DNA of 64,000 bases from Novosphingobium sp. Chol11 (GTDB lineage: Bacteria; Pseudomonadota; Alphaproteobacteria; Sphingomonadales; Sphingomonadaceae): the NCBI GenBank assembly GCA_945906105.1, contig CAMDQO010000009.1, forward strand, positions 1-64,000, written 5' to 3'. The notes beneath the pieces are model-generated. The model searched no databases, was not told the DNA's origin, and saw nothing but the letters and a program-made list of their open reading frames with translations. Positions 60,258 through 64,000 of the stretch are shown here, in pieces. A program made the position numbers and the translations under genes. The first letter of the stretch is position 1, and each line of letters opens with the position of its first letter.

Positions 60258-61133
60258 ATGGCGACCCCCGGCGAAAAACTGCGCGCACTAATCGACAAGG
60301 GGGAACATTTCATCACTGGTGACTGCTTTTCCGCATTGACCGCACGCATCGCCGAGCATGTCGGTTTTCCGGCTGCCTATCTTGGTGGCCATGCTTGCTC
60401 GGCCTTTCACTACGCAGTGCCTGACAACGGAATTTTCAGCCAAGTCGAGCAGATCGAGCAAGCGAGCCGCATCGCCAATGTTATCCAGATTCCCTTGATC
60501 GCCGATGCCGATACCTTGGGTGAAACTGTTGCTGATGCTTACCATTTTACGCGCCGCTATATCCAGCAAGGCATTGCCGGCATCCATATTGAGGACGAGC
60601 GCAATCCCAAGCATTCGCGGCACGTCAATGGACTGTGCTCGATCGAGGACCAGCAGGCGCGGATTGATGCCGTAGTGCGCGCGCGGCGGGATTCGGGGCA
60701 GGATCTCGTCATTATTGCGCGATGCGATGAGCTCTATCCCAATGATGCTGGCGGCGGTGGCACCGGATCGATGGAAGAGGCAATCCGGCGCGGCCATGCC
60801 TATGTCGAGGCCGGTGCCGATGTGCTGTTTTATCCGCCTTATCCGGATCCAGTTGCGGAACTGGTCAAAGCTTTCGGATCGAAGATTCCAGTGGCGACAA
60901 TGGGCTTCAGTGTTCCCGGCGCGCGGTTCAACATGGCCACTGGGGCATGGGTTACTGCGGCGGCCAACCACCTCAAAATGGCGCGTGAATTGATGGAAAC
61001 CGGCCAGGTGCAGAGTGCCAATTATAACTTCCCGGAGAAATACGAGCTGATTGATCAGCCGTTCTACGATGAGTTGATTGCTGGTTGGGCCGAAAAAACT
61101 GGGCGCCCGACGCGGCCAAACAGCGCACGTTGA
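60258..61133 (+). CDS. Isocitrate lyase / PEP mutase superfamily protein
   Basis: The 291-aa protein has GDCFSALTARIAEHVGFPAAYLGG (in two parts), the metal-binding IADADTLGE and IEDERNPKHS, as in 2-methylisocitrate lyase, oxaloacetate decarboxylase and carboxyphosphonoenolpyruvate mutase. The catalytic KRCGH-type loop of true isocitrate lyases is not present (IEDERNPKHSRH in its place), so C-C lyase or hydrolase action on another acid is likelier. Divergent from purS with 196 bp between them. Confidence 0.83.
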   Translation: MATPGEKLRALIDKGEHFITGDCFSALTARIAEHVGFPAAYLGGHACSAFHYAVPDNGIFSQVEQIEQASRIANVIQIPLIADADTLGETVADAYHFTRRYIQQGIAGIHIEDERNPKHSRHVNGLCSIEDQQARIDAVVRARRDSGQDLVIIARCDELYPNDAGGGGTGSMEEAIRRGHAYVEAGADVLFYPPYPDPVAELVKAFGSKIPVATMGFSVPGARFNMATGAWVTAAANHLKMARELMETGQVQSANYNFPEKYELIDQPFYDELIAGWAEKTGRPTRPNSAR

Positions 61134-61163
61134 GATGTCTCGGGATTGGGCAAGGATCACCTC

Positions 61164-61194
61164 TTGATTTATAACTGACCAGTCAGTTATAAAT
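61164..61194 (+). promoter_or_regulatory. Promoter and TetR operator of the HlyD/ABC exporter operon
   Basis: TTGATT (61164-61169) and TTATAA (61187-61192) are spaced 17 bp. They overlap the palindrome ATTTATAACTGAC-ca-GTCAGTTATAAAT (61167-61194), with 13-bp perfect arms. The tetR ATG follows at 61200, six bases later, so transcripts would be nearly leaderless. The layout is that of an autorepressed tetR gene. Confidence 0.75.
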
Positions 61195-61199
61195 GAGTC

Positions 61200-61820
61200 A
61201 TGGCCCGTCCAGCTCATCCCACCCGGCGCGAGGATATCCTTGACGCAGCGCGTGAGGAGTTCAACGCGCGTGGCTTTGCCGGGGCTCGGCTGGATGACAT
61301 CGCCCGCAAGGCCGGCATTTCCAAGGCGGCGATATATCTTCAGTTCGAAAGCAAGGAAGCGATTTTCCGCGCACTGGTGACAGAAATTCTCGAGAAAATG
61401 CTGCCGCAGATCGCACCTTCAGATCCGGGAGAGGAAAGTGCCGAAAAGCTGATCCGCCAGTTCATCGCCATGGCTTTTGCGCAGTTCACCAGCCGGGAAC
61501 TGGCTTTCCTGCCACGCATGATACTGGGTGAAGGACAGAATTTTCCAGAGCTGGCGCGCTTTTATCACGATCACGCGATCCTGCGCGTCATGGCGATGAT
61601 CGAAGCGATGATCGAGCGCGGTGTCACACGCGGTGAATTTGTCTGTGCCATGCCCCAGCACGCTTGCCGCTCAATTGTCGGCGGGATTGTGCTTGCTGCG
61701 CTATGGCGCATCGTTCTCGAACCCGTGGGTGCCGCTGTTCTCGATGTTGACAGCGCGGCGCAGGTTCACGCCGACATGCTGCTGGGCGGCTTGCTGGTGC
61801 GAAAGGAAGCTGATCAATGA
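61200..61820 (+). CDS. TetR-family repressor of the downstream exporter
   Basis: The 206-aa protein has an N-terminal helix-turn-helix with ILDAAREEFNARGFAGARLDD followed by IARKAGISKAAIYLQFESKE. The C-terminal domain resembles TetR regulators of HlyD/ABC exporters (TetR_C_33-like). Its stop overlaps the HlyD ATG (ATGA). A strong palindrome covers its promoter. Confidence 0.9.
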   Translation: MARPAHPTRREDILDAAREEFNARGFAGARLDDIARKAGISKAAIYLQFESKEAIFRALVTEILEKMLPQIAPSDPGEESAEKLIRQFIAMAFAQFTSRELAFLPRMILGEGQNFPELARFYHDHAILRVMAMIEAMIERGVTRGEFVCAMPQHACRSIVGGIVLAALWRIVLEPVGAAVLDVDSAAQVHADMLLGGLLVRKEADQ

Positions 61821-62791
61821 AGTCTGTCCCCAAGCCTCTGATCCTTGCATTGCTGGTCTTGGTGGTGCTCGCTGGTTGGTGGTTCATGCGCAAGCCCGCA
61901 ACTGAAGACCGCTGGCTGGGCTATGTTGAGGGTGAGACGCTTTATGTCGCCGCCCCTGTTGCTGGCAGGTTGCAAAGCCGTGCTGTGGAGCGCGGGGCCA
62001 ATGTGGCAGCGGGAGCGCCGCTGTTCCAGCTCGATTCGGATGTCAGCGATGCCTCGGTCAGTCAGGCCGAAGCGCAAGTGGCGGCAAGCGCGGCGCAAGC
62101 CGTGGATTTGACACAGGCTCGCCAGCGGCAGGCCGAGATTGATGTCTGGCGCGCCAATGAGGCGGGCGCACAGGCGCAGTTGATCAAAGCCAGCCATGAT
62201 TTTGATCGCATGTCGGCGCTTGCATCACGCGGCTTTGCCTCACGATCACAGCTCGATTCAGTGCGGGCTGCGCGGGACAGTGCGCAGGCCAACCTCGCCC
62301 AGATGCGCGCGCAGATCCGCTCGTCGGAATTGACCGCCGGTCGCCAAGGCCAGATTGCGGCGGCGCAGGCTAATGTTACGGGCGCTGAGGCCCAGCTCAA
62401 GACCCAGCGCAAGTTGCGCAGCGAAATTGCGCCGCTCTCGCCCGCCAAAGGCGTGGTTGAGCAGACTTTCTACAATCCGGGTGAGTGGGTTCCTGCTAAT
62501 TCGCCGGTGGTTTCGGTTTTACCGGACGATCGCAGCAAGCTGCGGTTCTATGTTCCGCAAGATAAGGTGGCGGGTCTCAAGACGGGCACCTCGATCCGCT
62601 TTACCTGCGATGGCTGCGGCGCAGAACGTCAGGCCAGAATCAGCTTCATCGCCCCGCGCAGCGAATTCACTCCGCCGGTGATTTACAGCGAACGCGCCCG
62701 CGCCAAGCTGGTGTTCATGGTCGAGGCACTGCTGCCGCCTTCCGATAAGCCGCTCCCGCTTGGTCTGCCGGTGGAAGTGGCTCCGCAGTGA
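61817..62791 (+). CDS. HlyD-family periplasmic adaptor (YbhG-like)
   Basis: The 324-aa protein is anchored by one N-terminal segment (PLILALLVLVVLAGWWF). It has a lipoyl-like barrel-sandwich half (YVAAPVAGRLQSRAVERGANVAAGAPLFQLD in pieces), a long coiled-coil hairpin rich in Ala/Gln (residues 75-195), and the second half IAPLSPAKGVVEQTFYNPGEWVP. It links an inner-membrane pump to an outer-membrane channel. The ABC gene overlaps by 4 nt (GTGA). Confidence 0.9.
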   Translation: MKSVPKPLILALLVLVVLAGWWFMRKPATEDRWLGYVEGETLYVAAPVAGRLQSRAVERGANVAAGAPLFQLDSDVSDASVSQAEAQVAASAAQAVDLTQARQRQAEIDVWRANEAGAQAQLIKASHDFDRMSALASRGFASRSQLDSVRAARDSAQANLAQMRAQIRSSELTAGRQGQIAAAQANVTGAEAQLKTQRKLRSEIAPLSPAKGVVEQTFYNPGEWVPANSPVVSVLPDDRSKLRFYVPQDKVAGLKTGTSIRFTCDGCGAERQARISFIAPRSEFTPPVIYSERARAKLVFMVEALLPPSDKPLPLGLPVEVAPQ

Positions 62792-63717
62792 GCGAGGCTC
62801 CGGCCATTGCGGTCAGAGGGCTGACCAAGCGCTTTGGCGGCCGTACGGTGGTCGATCACGTTGATCTTATCGTACAACCGGGGCGGATATGCGGGTTTCT
62901 TGGCCCCAATGGCTCTGGCAAAACCACGACGCTGCGCATGATCTGCGGGTTGATCATCCCCGATGAGGGAGAGGGCGAAGTGCTCGGGCTAAACCTGCGG
63001 AGCCGCCGCAATGCGATCAAAGGCCAGATCGGCTATATGACGCAGAAGTTCGGGCTGTTTGGTGATCTGACCATTCGTGAGAATTTGCAGTTCATCGGGC
63101 GTGTTTACGGCCTCGATAGGCTTGAGAGCAGGGTTGATGCTGCGCTGGAGAAACTGGGTCTCGCCAGCCGCGCCGATCAGATGGCGGGCAAGCTTTCGGG
63201 CGGATGGAAACAGCGCCTCGCACTCGCCGCCGCCGTGCTGCACGAGCCGCGCATCCTGTTGCTCGATGAGCCCACCGCCGGCGTCGATCCGCAGGCACGG
63301 CGCGATTTCTGGGACCAGATTCACGGCCTGGCGCGCGATGGTATGACCGTGCTCGTTTCCACTCATTACATGGACGAGGCTGAGCGCTGCCACGAGATCG
63401 CTTATATCGCCTATGGCGTGATGCTGGCACGCGGCACCACGGCAGAGGTGATTGCTGCCTCGGGCCTCCATGCCTTGCAGGGAGAAGGGCCAGGAGCAGA
63501 CCGTCTCGCCGCCGAGATCGAGGGGCGTCCAGGTGTCGCCATGGCGGCGCCTTTTGGCACTACGCTGCATGTCTGTGGGCTTGACCCCGAAGCCTTGCGA
63601 GAAGCTGTCAGGCCATGGGATGACCGCGTTCGCTGGCACGAAACCGCGCCGACTCTGGAAGACGTGTTCATCAACCTGATGCGCACTGCCGAAGACAACA
63701 GCGTTATTTCTGCATGA
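62788..63717 (+). CDS. ABC transporter ATP-binding protein (YbhF/DrrA-like exporter)
   Basis: The 309-aa ATPase has Walker A GPNGSGKTT, Q-loop in MTQKFGLFGDLT, signature LSGGWKQRLALA, Walker B ILLLDEPTAGVD and the switch His in VSTHYMDEAERC. The single ATPase domain and ~70-residue C-terminal tail fit the drug-export ABC-2 group. GTG start overlaps the adaptor gene; the permease follows with ATGA overlap. Confidence 0.93.
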   Translation: MSEAPAIAVRGLTKRFGGRTVVDHVDLIVQPGRICGFLGPNGSGKTTTLRMICGLIIPDEGEGEVLGLNLRSRRNAIKGQIGYMTQKFGLFGDLTIRENLQFIGRVYGLDRLESRVDAALEKLGLASRADQMAGKLSGGWKQRLALAAAVLHEPRILLLDEPTAGVDPQARRDFWDQIHGLARDGMTVLVSTHYMDEAERCHEIAYIAYGVMLARGTTAEVIAASGLHALQGEGPGADRLAAEIEGRPGVAMAAPFGTTLHVCGLDPEALREAVRPWDDRVRWHETAPTLEDVFINLMRTAEDNSVISA

Positions 63718-64000
63718 ACAACGCTGCCAAAATCTCTCGCTTTGCCATGACGGTTGCGCGGATCAGGGCTATGATCTTCAAGGAGATTCGCCAGGCGATC
63801 CGCGATCCCGGCACTGTGGCGATGATGTTCATCATGCCGATCATGCAACTGATGATCTTCGGCTATGCCATCAACAGCGATCCGCGCCACCTGCCGCTGG
63901 CGATCGAAGCCAATGACAATTCAGAATATACCCGTTCGATCACTGCGGCACTAACCAACACCGGGTATTTTCGGGTTCACAAGATCGTATCGGACTATGG
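63714..64000 (+). CDS. ABC-2 type transporter permease (YbhS/YbhR-like), 3' end missing
   Basis: Visible are 95 codons: a short cytosolic lead with MIFKEIRQAIRDPGTVAMMF, the connector helix of ABC-2 exporters, then the membrane segment IMPIMQLMIFGYAINSD and the start of the periplasmic loop. ATG 63714 overlaps the ATPase stop. The gene continues past the right edge. With the adaptor and ATPase it forms a tripartite drug-type exporter; a second permease likely follows. Confidence 0.9.
   Translation, partial: MNNAAKISRFAMTVARIRAMIFKEIRQAIRDPGTVAMMFIMPIMQLMIFGYAINSDPRHLPLAIEANDNSEYTRSITAALTNTGYFRVHKIVSDY

Noticed and set aside
60062-60349. N-terminal extension of the purS frame
   Set aside because: PurS is a fixed ~80-aa protein; the extension overlaps the divergent gene.
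60288-61217. Minus-strand frame of 309 codons opposite the isocitrate-lyase-superfamily gene
   Set aside because: No recognisable motifs; the plus frame has conserved metal-binding residues.
1-64000. CRISPR arrays, tRNA or rRNA genes, insertion-sequence transposases
   Set aside because: No regularly spaced repeats, no cloverleaf-like sequence and no transposase-like reading frame was found by reading.

Overview
The window is GC-rich chromosomal DNA from an alphaproteobacterium, most likely a member of the Sphingomonadales. The reasons are the order purM-purN / DUF2066 / hdaA, the DUF2794 protein next to a short-form cysE, the carboxyspermidine-type polyamine genes, and many SDR, Rieske and TauD oxygenase genes of the kind common in sphingomonads. 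Genes are tightly packed, with many 1-4 nt start/stop overlaps and several GTG/TTG starts. No rRNA, tRNA, CRISPR array, transposase or prophage was seen, and no stretch longer than about 300 bases lacks a gene.

Layout. 1-5.9 kb: polyamine synthesis (carboxyspermidine dehydrogenase, its decarboxylase, an ornithine-decarboxylase-like enzyme with a structured leader), interrupted by a DUF559 nuclease-like gene lying between two ~62-bp inverted repeats, plus lemA and a divergent DUF3137 gene. 6-8.6 kb: hexapeptide protein, CoA-transferase and SDR. 8.6-12 kb: a RamB/ScfR-type regulator divergent from isocitrate lyase, with a perfect operator-like palindrome between them and a 52-aa gene after aceA. 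12-20.8 kb: accessory catabolism (TetR, two TauD-type dioxygenases, fatty-acid-hydroxylase family membrane enzyme, amidohydrolase, two alpha/beta hydrolases, SnoaL-like protein, acyl-CoA ligase). 20.8-26 kb: secreted Cu/Zn superoxide dismutase and an operon of Rieske oxygenase, SDR, sulfotransferase and SnoaL-like protein behind a palindromic promoter.

26-41.8 kb is the most unusual part. On the minus strand an eight-gene, nearly gapless operon encodes exported redox-type proteins (class II cytochrome c, COG4315-type protein, an unknown secreted protein, DUF1592-family protein with a CxxCH motif, Tat-exported DUF1552 protein, exported VOC protein, Tat-exported HiPIP) and ends in a MarR regulator. 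Upstream on the same strand lie an MFS transporter, an F420-type LLM oxidoreductase, an SDR, cofC and an F420:NADPH reductase. Divergent from these are cofE, cofD and a fused fbiC. Together they give nearly all known steps of coenzyme F420 synthesis, its reduction, and a probable user enzyme, next to what looks like a periplasmic oxidative pathway.

42-60 kb is mostly housekeeping: purN (fused to a YjbR-like domain), purM, DUF2066, hdaA, cysE, DUF2794, a membrane protein whose ribosome-binding site lies in a perfect hairpin, an SDR, an OprP-type porin behind a PHO-box-like site, glmU and glmS flanking a secreted unknown and an RHH-PIN toxin-antitoxin pair, a GFA protein, a GGDEF-EAL protein, and purS-purQ. 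60-64 kb: an isocitrate-lyase-superfamily enzyme, then a TetR-controlled HlyD / ABC exporter operon that runs off the right edge.
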